A DNA stretch of 37,622 bases from Hungatella sp. UBA3048 (GTDB taxonomy: Bacteria; Bacillota; Clostridia; Lachnospirales; Lachnospiraceae): assembly GCA_002367105.1 (NCBI GenBank), contig DFCS01000030.1, positions 4,993-42,614 of the forward strand, in the 5' to 3' direction. The stretch's first letter is position 1. Every line of letters begins with the position of its first letter. Below are positions 1 through 7,406 of this stretch, one piece after another. A program made the translations under genes and the position numbers. Below the pieces are notes generated by a model, which was given only the letters and a program-made list of their open reading frames with translations, had not been told where the DNA came from and searched no databases.

Positions 1-2
1 CA

Positions 3-1076
3 GAAGGTCCAAAGCATCTGGATATGAACCTGACCAGAGCAAAATTTGATGAGCTGACATTAGATCTCATCGAGCGCACTGCGGCTCCGGTACAGAATGC
101 ATTAAGAGATGCGGGCATTACTGCAGCAGAATTAGGAAAGGTATTGTTAGTAGGCGGATCTACCCGTATGCTGTCTGCACAGGAGAAAGTAAAACAGCTG
201 ACAGGCAAGGAGCCTTCCAAGTCCTTGAATCCGGATGAATGTGTTGCCATCGGCGCCAGCATCCAGGGCGGAAAGCTCGCAGGTGATGCAGGTGCAGGCG
301 ATATCCTGCTTCTGGATGTAACTCCCCTTTCCTTATCCATTGAGACCATGGGCGGTGTTGCTACCAGACTGATTGAAAGAAATACTACGATCCCCACAAA
401 GAAGAGCCAGATCTTTTCCACAGCGGCAGACAACCAGACAGCGGTTGATATCCACGTGGTACAGGGTGAGAGACAGTTTGCAAGAGATAATAAGACCTTA
501 GGCCAGTTCCGTCTGGATGGAATTCCACCTGCAAGAAGAGGCGTTCCTCAGATCGAAGTTACCTTTGATATTGATGCCAACGGTATCGTAAATGTTTCCG
601 CTAAGGACTTAGGAACAGGCAAGGAACAGCATATTACCATTACTTCCGGCTCCAACATGTCTCATTCTGATATTGATAAGGCAGTTAAGGAAGCAGCTGA
701 ATATGAGGCTCAGGATAAGAAACGTAAGGAAGGCATTGACGCAAGAAACGATGCAGACTCCATGGTATTCCAGACAGAGAAAGCTTTACAGGAAGTAGGA
801 GACAAGATCGATGCAAACGATAAGGCAACTGTGGAAGCGGACTTAAATGCATTAAAAGAAGCAGTGAACAGAGCTCCAATCGATGATATGACGGATGCTC
901 AGATTGAAGATATTAAGGCAGGCAGAGAAAGACTGATGAACAGTGCTCAGGCTTTATTTGCAAAAGTATATGAGCAGGCTCAGGGCGGAGCACAGGGCGC
1001 AGGACCTGACATGGGAGCAGATCATGCAACCTATCAGGACAGCGATGTAGTTGACGGCGATTACAAAGAGGTGTAA
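3..1076 (+). CDS. dnaK: Molecular chaperone DnaK (Hsp70), 3' part
   Basis: This is the C-terminal part of an ATP-dependent Hsp70 chaperone that binds unfolded cytoplasmic proteins with DnaJ and GrpE. The frame is already open at the left edge, so the gene starts outside the window; the first in-frame ATG at 24 is internal. About 357 residues remain of a usual ~610-620. Visible parts are the end of the nucleotide-binding domain (VLLVGGSTRM), the linker and start of the substrate-binding domain (LLLDVTPLSLSIETMGG), the helical lid (EYEAQDKKRKEGIDARNDAD) and a short acidic tail ending VDGDYKEV. The tail resembles the EEV-type ends common in bacterial DnaK. dnaJ follows after a 203-nt gap. Identification is secure; HrcA/CIRCE control, usual for this operon in Firmicutes, would lie upstream and cannot be seen. 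Confidence 0.97.
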   Translation, partial: EGPKHLDMNLTRAKFDELTLDLIERTAAPVQNALRDAGITAAELGKVLLVGGSTRMLSAQEKVKQLTGKEPSKSLNPDECVAIGASIQGGKLAGDAGAGDILLLDVTPLSLSIETMGGVATRLIERNTTIPTKKSQIFSTAADNQTAVDIHVVQGERQFARDNKTLGQFRLDGIPPARRGVPQIEVTFDIDANGIVNVSAKDLGTGKEQHITITSGSNMSHSDIDKAVKEAAEYEAQDKKRKEGIDARNDADSMVFQTEKALQEVGDKIDANDKATVEADLNALKEAVNRAPIDDMTDAQIEDIKAGRERLMNSAQALFAKVYEQAQGGAQGAGPDMGADHATYQDSDVVDGDYKEV

Positions 1077-1104
1077 ACTAGTCTGGTCAACAGACAGGAC
1101 TTTT

Positions 1105-1137
1105 GGAAAAGTGTTGTAGCGATACAGCACTTTTTCC
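1105..1137 (+). terminator. Hairpin with GNRA-type loop after dnaK
   Basis: GGAAAAGTGTTGTA at 1105-1118 pairs with TACAGCACTTTTTCC at 1123-1137 around a GCGA loop, with one G-T wobble and one unpaired base. The run of T lies inside the 3' arm and no separate T tract follows. It may be a weak terminator or attenuator, or a processing or stability stem that lowers dnaJ output relative to dnaK. Confidence 0.55.
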
Positions 1138-1223
1138 GAATTTCTTCAGGCAAGAGTTCCTCAGCAAAGACGAGAGAAAACAAAGGCTTTCAGTTACCCT
1201 GATGGGTATTTGGGAACTTAGCC

Positions 1224-1250
1224 GTTCGGTGAGCCAAAGGTAAATCGAAT
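1224..1250 (+). repeat. GTTCG hairpin element, copy 1 (before dnaJ)
   Basis: GTTCG at 1224-1228 pairs with CGAAT at 1246-1250, with an inner CC/GG pair flanked by unpaired bases (GTGAGCC then GGTAAAT). It is followed by TTTCTTAATC. Two more hairpins of the same design are at 8648-8675 and 15057-15084. It sits about 30 nt before the dnaJ start, so it is probably part of the dnaJ leader RNA. Confidence 0.5.
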
Positions 1251-1279
1251 TTTCTTAATCTATGAAAGGTAGACCTAAG

Positions 1280-2413
1280 ATGGCAGAGAGTAAGAAAGAT
1301 TATTATGAAACCCTGGGCATTCCAAAGGATGCGGATGATGCAGCGATTAAGAAGGCTTACAGGGCATTAGCTAAGAAATACCATCCTGACACAAATCCCG
1401 GAGATACTGCGGCTGCTGAGAAGTTTAAGCAGGCTTCCGAGGCCTACAGTGTCCTTAGCGATCCTGATAAGAGACGTCAGTATGACCAGTTCGGTTCTGC
1501 TGCCTTTGACGGAAGCGGGGGAGCAGGCGGCTTTGGCGGCTTTGATTTTAGCGGAGCGGACATGGGAGATATATTCGGAGATATATTCGGAGATATCTTT
1601 GGCGGAGGACGTAGCAGCGCCCGTTACAATGGGCCATCTAGGGGAGCCAATGTCAGAACCAGCATCCGCATCACCTTTGAGGATGCGATTTTTGGCTGCG
1701 AGAAGGAGATTGAGATCAATTTCAAGGAAGAGTGTTCCTCCTGTCACGGAAGCGGCGCAAAAGCGGGAACCTCACCTGTTACATGTCCAAAATGTAATGG
1801 AAAAGGAAAGATCATGTATACCCAGCAATCCTTCTTCGGACAGATACAGAATGTTCAGACGTGTCCGGACTGCGGAGGCAGCGGGAAAATTGTTAAGGAT
1901 AAATGCCCGGATTGCTATGGCAGCGGATACATTACAAGAAGAAAGAAATTTAAAGTCACCATTCCGGCAGGAATTGACAACGGACAGTCCGTGCGTCTTG
2001 CAGGTGCCGGAGAACCGGGAACCAATGGCGGCGAGAGAGGCGATCTGCTGGTAGAGGCAGTGGTATCAAACCATCCGATTTTCAAACGCCAGGATACCAG
2101 CATTTTTTCAACAGTACCGGTTTCCTTTGCAAATGCTGCCTTAGGCGGAACCATCCGGATCAAGACCGTGGATGGAGAAGTGGAATACGAAGTGAAGCCA
2201 GGTACCCAGACGGATACCAAGGTGCGCTTAAAAGGAAAGGGTGTTCCTTCCCTGCGCAACCGGGCCATTCGGGGCGACCACTTTGTCACTTTGGTGGTTT
2301 CAGTGCCGGAGCGTATGACAGAGGTTCAAAAAGAGGCGCTTCGTAAGTTTGACGAAGCCATGAACGGCACAGTAGAAGGTGACAAACATAAAAAGAAGGG
2401 AATCTTTAAATAA
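1280..2413 (+). CDS. dnaJ: Chaperone DnaJ (Hsp40), type I
   Basis: DnaJ is the DnaK co-chaperone: it delivers unfolded substrates and stimulates the DnaK ATPase. The protein of 377 residues shows the full type I layout. There is an N-terminal J domain with the HPD motif (KKYHPDTNPG), then a Gly/Phe-rich linker, a zinc domain with four CxxCxGxG repeats (CSSCHGSG, CPKCNGKG, CPDCGGSG, CPDCYGSG) and the C-terminal substrate-binding beta domains. I place the start at the ATG at 1280 (MAESKKDYYETLGI), because AAAGGT lies at a good distance before it; an in-frame ATG at 1262 is the alternative. The linker contains three tandem DIFG units. The neighbour dnaK supports the assignment. Confidence 0.97.
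   Translation: MAESKKDYYETLGIPKDADDAAIKKAYRALAKKYHPDTNPGDTAAAEKFKQASEAYSVLSDPDKRRQYDQFGSAAFDGSGGAGGFGGFDFSGADMGDIFGDIFGDIFGGGRSSARYNGPSRGANVRTSIRITFEDAIFGCEKEIEINFKEECSSCHGSGAKAGTSPVTCPKCNGKGKIMYTQQSFFGQIQNVQTCPDCGGSGKIVKDKCPDCYGSGYITRRKKFKVTIPAGIDNGQSVRLAGAGEPGTNGGERGDLLVEAVVSNHPIFKRQDTSIFSTVPVSFANAALGGTIRIKTVDGEVEYEVKPGTQTDTKVRLKGKGVPSLRNRAIRGDHFVTLVVSVPERMTEVQKEALRKFDEAMNGTVEGDKHKKKGIFK
1565..1600 (+). repeat. 12-bp tandem repeat inside dnaJ
   Basis: Three consecutive 12-bp units, GGAGATATATTC twice and then a diverged GGAGATATCTTT, encode three DIFG-type units in the Gly/Phe linker. The first two units are identical in DNA, so copy number could change by slippage without breaking the frame. 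Confidence 0.85.
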
Positions 2414-2453
2414 GGATTCCGGAAGGTACATGGTTTTAAATGGAGGGGAACGT

Positions 2454-3017
2454 ATGGGAAGGTTTGTAAAAAAACTGGCCCTGACAGCCGTTGTTATATG
2501 GATAGCAGCTTTGTTTCCTGCGGCAGTCATGGCCGCGGAGGGGCAGTCTGTCCGGGATTTTCCAGGATGGAACGGCTCGGGCACAAAAAACAAAGGACCG
2601 ATTGAAGGAAGTGTATCCTTTAACTGCTGGGATGACGACGATGACGATGACGATGATGGTCCGGGGGACTACAGCTATCAGAGGGGTTGGCGTTACAGCC
2701 CTTCCGGCTGGTGGTTTCAGTACAGTGATGGAAGCTGGCCCTCTAACTGCTGGAAGTATATCGATGGCAGATGGTACCGGTTTAACCGGGAAGGCCATAT
2801 GCTGACCGGCTGGTACACAGATGAGGGAGGCCTCCGGTTTTACTTAAATCCGGTGGATGACGGTACTTTGGGTACGATGAGGATAGGCTGGCAGATTGTA
2901 GACGGAAAGGCTTATTACTTTAACACCATGTCCGATGGTTATAAGGGAAGGCTGCTCACCAATACGACCACTCCTGACGGATATAAGGTGGGTGCTGACG
3001 GCGCCTGGATTCAGTAA
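2454..3017 (+). CDS. Secreted cell-wall-binding-repeat protein with poly-Asp run
   Basis: This 187-residue protein is predicted to be exported and bound to the cell surface. The ATG at 2454 is chosen because GGAGGGGAA (2442-2450) precedes it and it begins a clear signal peptide: basic MGRFVKK, a hydrophobic stretch, then AVMAAEG as a likely cleavage region. An uninterrupted run of nine Asp follows (2631-2657). The C-terminal half carries aromatic/Gly repeats of the choline-binding / cell-wall-binding type (GWWFQYSDGSW, YIDGRWYRFNREGHMLTGW, GWQIVDGKAYYFN). No enzymatic domain is visible. It starts 40 nt after dnaJ and ends at a good terminator, so it may be read with dnaJ. Its actual ligand and function are unknown. 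Confidence 0.8.
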   Translation: MGRFVKKLALTAVVIWIAALFPAAVMAAEGQSVRDFPGWNGSGTKNKGPIEGSVSFNCWDDDDDDDDDGPGDYSYQRGWRYSPSGWWFQYSDGSWPSNCWKYIDGRWYRFNREGHMLTGWYTDEGGLRFYLNPVDDGTLGTMRIGWQIVDGKAYYFNTMSDGYKGRLLTNTTTPDGYKVGADGAWIQ

Positions 3018-3040
3018 ACTTGTTTGAATGGTTTTAAAGA

Positions 3041-3076
3041 GGTATGGCGGAAATTTACTGCCGTACCTTTTTTCTC
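3041..3076 (+). terminator. Intrinsic terminator after the cell-wall-binding protein gene
   Basis: GGTATGGC (3041-3048) pairs with GCCGTACC (3060-3067), with one T-G wobble, and is followed by a run of T. This closes the dnaK-dnaJ-surface protein block. Confidence 0.8.
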
Positions 3077-3107
3077 ATTATGGAGAACTGTGAAAGCTTT
3101 TTACATA

Positions 3108-3167
3108 AAAAACAAAGGACGCACCACACGGCCGAAATGCATCGGCTATGAGGTGCGTCCCCTGTTT
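3108..3167. other. Long, near-symmetric hairpin in the intergenic gap
   Basis: GGACGCACC at 3117-3125 pairs perfectly with GGTGCGTCC at 3152-3160. Inside, GGCCGA pairs with TCGGCT (one wobble); outside, AAAACA pairs with TGTTTT. The flanking A run and T run would make it work as a terminator in either direction. It is separate from the terminator at 3041-3076. The rest of the 535-nt gap to 3552 holds an A/T-rich stretch around 3360-3400, two copies of TAATGCATCA (3250-3259, 3338-3347) and the promoter listed below. I see no gene in it. Confidence 0.6.
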
Positions 3168-3433
3168 TCATTACAAAAATTTTTGCTTTGTAATTTGTGA
3201 AAATAGTTCCTGTTCCAATTCCAATCGCTCAGGCGGGTGTGATGGGGTGTAATGCATCAAGGAATTTCGTTTACTTGATATTTTTTTGCCCTTGCGATCG
3301 GAACGAAACAAAAGTTATTCTCATCCGTTCAATTAGTTAATGCATCAGCATCAGTTTTTATTGCATCTTTTTTTAAAAAATATTTTTTTTTTATAAATTG
3401 CGAAATAACCCTTCAAATTTCGTACATGTTAGA

Positions 3434-3465
3434 CGCTTGCAAGCGATTTCATTGTATGTTATGAT
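3434..3465 (+). promoter_or_regulatory. Candidate promoter with palindromic operator for the TSUP gene
   Basis: TTGCAA (3437-3442) and TATGAT (3460-3465) are separated by 17 nt, giving a plausible sigma-A type promoter. The -35 box sits in the centre of the perfect 12-bp palindrome CGCTTGCAAGCG (3434-3445), the position expected for a repressor site. The binding protein is unknown. Confidence 0.45.
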
Positions 3466-3552
3466 ATCTTGTGATTTAAAGCTGATAGCAAAACGTTCAT
3501 ATACTATAGTGAGAAAGTCCGGTTCCCGGATGCCAAGGAAAGGAAACAGCCT

Positions 3553-4299
3553 ATGTACCAATATTTGATAGTGTGCCCTCTTGTTTTTCTTGCGGGTTTT
3601 GTAGATTCCATTGCAGGAGGCGGAGGACTTATATCCCTTCCGGCATATCTGGCAGCAGGGGTACCTCCTCATTTGGCCATTGGAACCAATAAACTGGGTT
3701 CCACCATGGGAACTGTGATTTCTACAGCCAGGTACGCTAAGGGCGGCTATATTAAAGTAAAACTTTCTCTGCTTGCCGCACTTTTTGCTGTGGTAGGTTC
3801 TGTAATCGGAGCGCACTTATCCATGCTTGCCAGTGAGCGGCTGTTAAAGGGCATGATGCTGGCGGTGCTTCCGGTTGTTGCCTTTTATGTTCTTAAGAAT
3901 AAAAACCTGGGAGATCAGGAGGAGATCAGCAGCCTGCCTGAAAAAAAGATGTTTTTGATCAGCATAGGTGCAGCACTGGTCATTGGCTGCTATGACGGCT
4001 TTTACGGACCAGGTACGGGTACCTTTTTACTGCTGATTTTAACCGGATTTGCCAAAATGGATGTCAGGAGTGCGTCAGGCACCACCAAAGTGATTAACCT
4101 GTCCTCCAATATTGCAGCATTGGCGACTTTTTTAATAAATGGAAAGGTTTTGATCCCCTTAGGACTGGCATCAGGACTTTTCTGTATAGCCGGCCATTAT
4201 ATCGGATCAGGGCTTGTGGTAAAAAATGGATTAAAGATTGTGCGCCCGGTGGTTTTAGTGGTGCTTTTGTGTCTGTTTATCAAAATTATAAAAGGATAG
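3553..4299 (+). CDS. TSUP-family (TauE/SafE, DUF81) membrane permease
   Basis: This 248-residue integral membrane protein belongs to the TSUP family, whose members move sulfite, sulfonates or other small anions across the membrane. The N-terminal half has the family signature: a hydrophobic helix ending GFVDSIAGGGGLISLPAYLAAGVPPHLAIGTNK (quoted positions roughly 14-46 of the protein), and a second similar block follows after residue 140 (GCYDGFYGPGTGTFLLLIL). About seven or eight hydrophobic segments are visible. AAGGAAAGGAAA lies before the ATG. It has its own candidate promoter and is followed within 9 nt by prmA. The substrate cannot be told from sequence. Confidence 0.88.
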   Translation: MYQYLIVCPLVFLAGFVDSIAGGGGLISLPAYLAAGVPPHLAIGTNKLGSTMGTVISTARYAKGGYIKVKLSLLAALFAVVGSVIGAHLSMLASERLLKGMMLAVLPVVAFYVLKNKNLGDQEEISSLPEKKMFLISIGAALVIGCYDGFYGPGTGTFLLLILTGFAKMDVRSASGTTKVINLSSNIAALATFLINGKVLIPLGLASGLFCIAGHYIGSGLVVKNGLKIVRPVVLVVLLCLFIKIIKG

Positions 4300-4308
4300 G
4301 GAATTGCT

Positions 4309-5265
4309 ATGAAATGGAAAAAATTTACACTGACCACCACGACGGAAGCCGTGGATCTAGTCAGCAGCATGTTTGATGAAATCGGAATAGAAGGTATTGA
4401 GATCGAGGATAACATCCCTCTTACGGAGGCGGAGACAAAAGGAATGTTTATCGATATACTGCCGGAGCTTCCGCCGGATGAGGGCGTTGCAAAGGTCAGC
4501 TTCTATCTGGAGCCGGATTCTGACATCGATGGCATGTTAATACGTGTGGAAGAAGGACTTTCAGAGCTTTCCATGTTCACGGATCTAGGGGAATGTACCA
4601 TTGTGTCCGGCGAGACCGAGGATAAGGACTGGATTAATAACTGGAAACAGTATTTTAAGCCATTTACGGTAGATGAAATCCTGATCAAACCTACCTGGGA
4701 GGAGATCCCGGAGGAACATAAGGACAAGCTTTTGATTGAGATCGATCCGGGAACTGCCTTTGGTACCGGACAGCATGAGACGACCCAGCTTTGTATCCGT
4801 CAGCTGCAAAAATATATTACTCCGGAGACAACCCTCCTTGACGTGGGAACCGGAAGCGGTATTCTGGGAATCACTGCCTTAAAGCTGGGAGCCAAAGAGG
4901 TATTTGGAACAGATCTTGATGAAAATGCCATTATTGCTGTTAAGGAAAACATGGAAGCCAATGATATCCCTGTAGATAAGTTTTTAGTATTACAGGGCAA
5001 TATTATTGATGACAGGGAGATACAGGAGAAAGCAGGCTTTGAAAAATACGATGTAGTGGTAGCTAATATTCTGGCAGACATTATCATTCTTCTCCAGAAG
5101 GAAATTTCAGTTCACATGAAAAAAGACGCTATTTTCATTACTTCCGGAATTATCAACATGAAGGAAGAGGCTGTGAAGAAAGCATTTGAGGAAAATGAAG
5201 CCTTTGAGCTTGTGGAAACCACCTATCAGGGCGAATGGGTTTCTATAACAGTCAGGAAGAAATAG
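4309..5265 (+). CDS. prmA: Ribosomal protein L11 methyltransferase
   Basis: PrmA trimethylates ribosomal protein L11 using S-adenosylmethionine. The 318-residue length is normal. The N-terminal substrate-recognition part is followed by a class I methyltransferase fold with DPGTAFGTGQHETTQLC, the SAM-binding glycine loop LLDVGTGSGILGI near residue 180, and VANILADII, the Asn-containing active-site motif of this family. The start has AGGATAGGGA before it. rsmE follows after 20 nt, a gene pair conserved in Firmicutes (often next to dnaJ), which supports both calls. Confidence 0.95.
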   Translation: MKWKKFTLTTTTEAVDLVSSMFDEIGIEGIEIEDNIPLTEAETKGMFIDILPELPPDEGVAKVSFYLEPDSDIDGMLIRVEEGLSELSMFTDLGECTIVSGETEDKDWINNWKQYFKPFTVDEILIKPTWEEIPEEHKDKLLIEIDPGTAFGTGQHETTQLCIRQLQKYITPETTLLDVGTGSGILGITALKLGAKEVFGTDLDENAIIAVKENMEANDIPVDKFLVLQGNIIDDREIQEKAGFEKYDVVVANILADIIILLQKEISVHMKKDAIFITSGIINMKEEAVKKAFEENEAFELVETTYQGEWVSITVRKK

Positions 5266-5285
5266 GAAGAGGAACGGGGAAAAGG

Positions 5286-6023
5286 ATGTATCACTTTTTT
5301 GTTAATCCCGATCAAATCGGAGCAGAGACAATCCGGATCATGGGACCGGATGTGAATCATATTAAGAATGTCCTGCGGATGGGCGCCGGAGAACAGGTTT
5401 TAATCAGCAATGGCATAGACAAAGATTATCTGTGTGAGATTTTAGAAGTGGCTTCTCTGGAAGTTACTGCCAAAATCCTGTCTGTGGATGAGGGAGGCGC
5501 GGAACTTCCTGCCAGGCTCTACCTGTTTCAGGGACTGCCAAAGGGTGATAAAATGGAGTTAATTATCCAGAAGGCTGTGGAGCTTGGTGTATACCAGATC
5601 ATTCCGGTGCAGACCAAAAGGGCCGTGGTGCGGCTGGATAAAAAGAAGGAAGAATCAAAGCTTCGCCGTTGGATGGCGGTGTCAGAAAGCGCTGCCAAGC
5701 AATCCAAGCGGCTTATCATACCGGAGGTAACCGGTGTCATGACGTTTCAGGAGGCTCTGACCTTTGCAAAGGATCTTGATATAACGGTCATTCCGTTTGA
5801 ACACGCAAAGGATATGGCAGAGACGAAAGAAATCCTGTCAGCCATTAAGCCGGGAATGAGCGCAGGGATATTTATAGGACCGGAGGGAGGCTTTGAGGAT
5901 TCTGAAATGGAACTTGCAAAGAATTTCGGAGCAAAACTGATTACCCTTGGAAAACGGATCCTGAGGACGGAAACCGCCGGCCTTGCGATTGTATCCGTGC
6001 TGGCCTTCCAGCTGGAAGACTGA
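5286..6023 (+). CDS. rsmE: 16S rRNA m3U1498 methyltransferase
   Basis: RsmE methylates N3 of U1498 in 16S rRNA, in the decoding region. The protein begins MYHFFVNPDQIG at the ATG at 5286, a typical RsmE start. An upstream in-frame ATG at 5235 lies inside prmA and is unlikely to be used. The C-terminal SPOUT knot motifs are clear: IIPVQTKRAVVRLDKKK in the middle, IFIGPEGGFEDSEM and LGKRILRTETAGL near the end. The 245 residues match the family. It is coupled to prmA upstream. The gap to the next gene contains several copies of the leader hairpin element described below. Confidence 0.95.
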   Translation: MYHFFVNPDQIGAETIRIMGPDVNHIKNVLRMGAGEQVLISNGIDKDYLCEILEVASLEVTAKILSVDEGGAELPARLYLFQGLPKGDKMELIIQKAVELGVYQIIPVQTKRAVVRLDKKKEESKLRRWMAVSESAAKQSKRLIIPEVTGVMTFQEALTFAKDLDITVIPFEHAKDMAETKEILSAIKPGMSAGIFIGPEGGFEDSEMELAKNFGAKLITLGKRILRTETAGLAIVSVLAFQLED

Positions 6024-6047
6024 CAGGGTCTGCAGAAACAACTTACG

Positions 6048-6165
6048 GATATCCCTTTTGCCTGGAAATACGGGCAGTAAGAGGAACGCCTTTCAGGCAT
6101 ACCTTTACACCCGGTAAAGCGGGGTGGGCACTGTCCAAAAAGCATGGACAGGGAAGAGGAAAGGA
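6048..6165 (+). repeat. Leader hairpin element, tandem copies before cysteine desulfurase
   Basis: This gap holds a cluster of related hairpins. First, GGATATCCC is followed by TGCC (6059-6062) pairing with GGCA (6073-6076) and then GTAAGAGGAA. Second, GGCATACCTTTA is followed by CACCC (6108-6112) pairing with GGGTG (6122-6126) over a loop containing GGTAAAGC. Third, CTGTCC (6131-6136) pairs with GGACAG (6146-6151) and runs into GGAAGAGGAAAGGA, the ribosome site of the next gene. The stem sequences differ but stay paired. Confidence 0.7.
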
Positions 6166-6176
6166 ACGAGCCATAT

Positions 6177-7331
6177 ATGGAAGCTTATTTTGATAATTCG
6201 GCGACGACCAGAGTGTTGGAGCCGGTAAGAGATATTGTTGTAAAAATCATGACGGAGGACTACGGGAATCCTTCCGCCAAGCATAAAAAGGGAATGGAAG
6301 CGGAACAGTATATTAAGGAAGCAGCAGAGATCATAGCCGGGACCTTAAAAGTTGCTCCAAAGGAAATCGTATTCACCTCCGGTGGTTCCGAATCCAATAA
6401 TATGGCCTTAATAGAGACTGCTATGGCCAATAAAAGGGCAGGAAACCACATCATCAGCACCGGCATAGAACATGCCTCAGTGTACAATCCTCTGGCATTT
6501 TTAGAGGAGCAGGGCTTTACGGTGACTTACCTTCCTGTAGATGCAAAAGGACATATCCGACTTAAAGAGCTGGAGGCGGCAATCCGCCCCGAGACCATTC
6601 TGGTTTCCATTATGTATGTAAATAATGAAATCGGTGCGGTGGAACCCATCGAAGCCATTTCAAAGATCATAAAAAAGAAGAATCCGTCCATCCTGTTCCA
6701 TGTGGATGCCATTCAGGCTTACGGAAAGTTTGTTATCCGTCCAAAGCGCCAGGGGATTGACCTTTTATCCGTCAGCGCCCATAAGATACATGGACCAAAA
6801 GGCGTTGGATTTTTATACATTGACCAGAGGGTGAAAATAAGGCCCTTGATTTATGGAGGCGGCCAGCAGAGAGGCATGCGTTCCGGTACGGAAAATGTTC
6901 CTGGAATCGCAGGCATGGGAGTGGCGGCTAAAATGATGTATACGGATCATGGAGAGAAGATGCAGTCCATGATCACCCTGAAAGATTACATGATAGACAG
7001 GCTTTCTAAGATCGACGGCGTTACGGTTAACAGCCTGCCCGGCGATTTGTCGGCGCCTCAGATCGTCAGCGCAAGCTTTTCGGGTGTACGAAGCGAAGTG
7101 CTTTTGCATGCTCTGGAAGATAAGGACATTTACGTGTCCTCCGGATCCGCCTGCTCTTCAAACCATCCGGCTGTCAGCGGAACATTAAAAGGAATCGGCG
7201 TTAAACCTGAGCTTTTGGATTCCACGCTGCGGTTCAGCTTCGGGGTATTTAATACAAAAGAGGAAGTGGATTACTGCATTGATGTGCTTAAGGAGCTTTT
7301 GCCTGTTTTAAGGCGGTATCAGAGAGGCTGA
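6177..7331 (+). CDS. Cysteine desulfurase (NifS/IscS family)
   Basis: This PLP enzyme removes sulfur from cysteine and passes it on as a persulfide. With thiI directly downstream, it most likely feeds ThiI for tRNA 4-thiouridine, as in the Bacillus nifZ-thiI pair. I choose the ATG at 6177 (MEAYFDNSATTRV) because the ribosome site AGAGGAAAGGA (6155-6165) fits it; an ATG at 6144 is in frame but lies inside the hairpin region. Visible residues are the PLP lysine in SVSAHKIHGPKG (about K203), FHVDAIQ, and the catalytic cysteine in SSGSACSS (about C326) on a short loop. The length of 384 is normal for the family. Confidence 0.93.
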   Translation: MEAYFDNSATTRVLEPVRDIVVKIMTEDYGNPSAKHKKGMEAEQYIKEAAEIIAGTLKVAPKEIVFTSGGSESNNMALIETAMANKRAGNHIISTGIEHASVYNPLAFLEEQGFTVTYLPVDAKGHIRLKELEAAIRPETILVSIMYVNNEIGAVEPIEAISKIIKKKNPSILFHVDAIQAYGKFVIRPKRQGIDLLSVSAHKIHGPKGVGFLYIDQRVKIRPLIYGGGQQRGMRSGTENVPGIAGMGVAAKMMYTDHGEKMQSMITLKDYMIDRLSKIDGVTVNSLPGDLSAPQIVSASFSGVRSEVLLHALEDKDIYVSSGSACSSNHPAVSGTLKGIGVKPELLDSTLRFSFGVFNTKEEVDYCIDVLKELLPVLRRYQRG

Positions 7332-7345
7332 GATTACAGAAAGAA

Positions 7346-7400
7346 ATACCCTTCGGGTATACCTTTATGTCCATAAAAATGGGCAGGAAAGAGGAAAGGA
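7346..7400 (+). repeat. Leader hairpin element before thiI
   Basis: ATACC pairs with GGTAT around CTTCG (7346-7360). Then ACCTTTA is followed by TGTCC (7368-7372) pairing with GGGCA (7381-7385), one wobble included, and the ribosome site GGAAAGAGGAAAGGA. It has the same layout as the copies before the cysteine desulfurase, the MltG-like gene, an ABC permease, trpB2 and era. Confidence 0.7.
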
Positions 7401-7406
7401 TAACAG

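Noticed and set aside
1449..2054. Open frame of 201 codons overlapping dnaJ on the same strand
   Set aside because: It lies wholly inside dnaJ in another frame, has no ribosome site, and its product is low-complexity; dnaJ has all family motifs.
3391..3816. Minus-strand open frame of 141 codons
   Set aside because: It overlaps the TSUP gene and its promoter region, and its product shows no domain; the TSUP frame is much better supported.
6048..6165. Tandem hairpins considered as a CRISPR array
   Set aside because: The units differ in sequence, are only about 40 nt with no constant spacers, and no cas gene is in the window.
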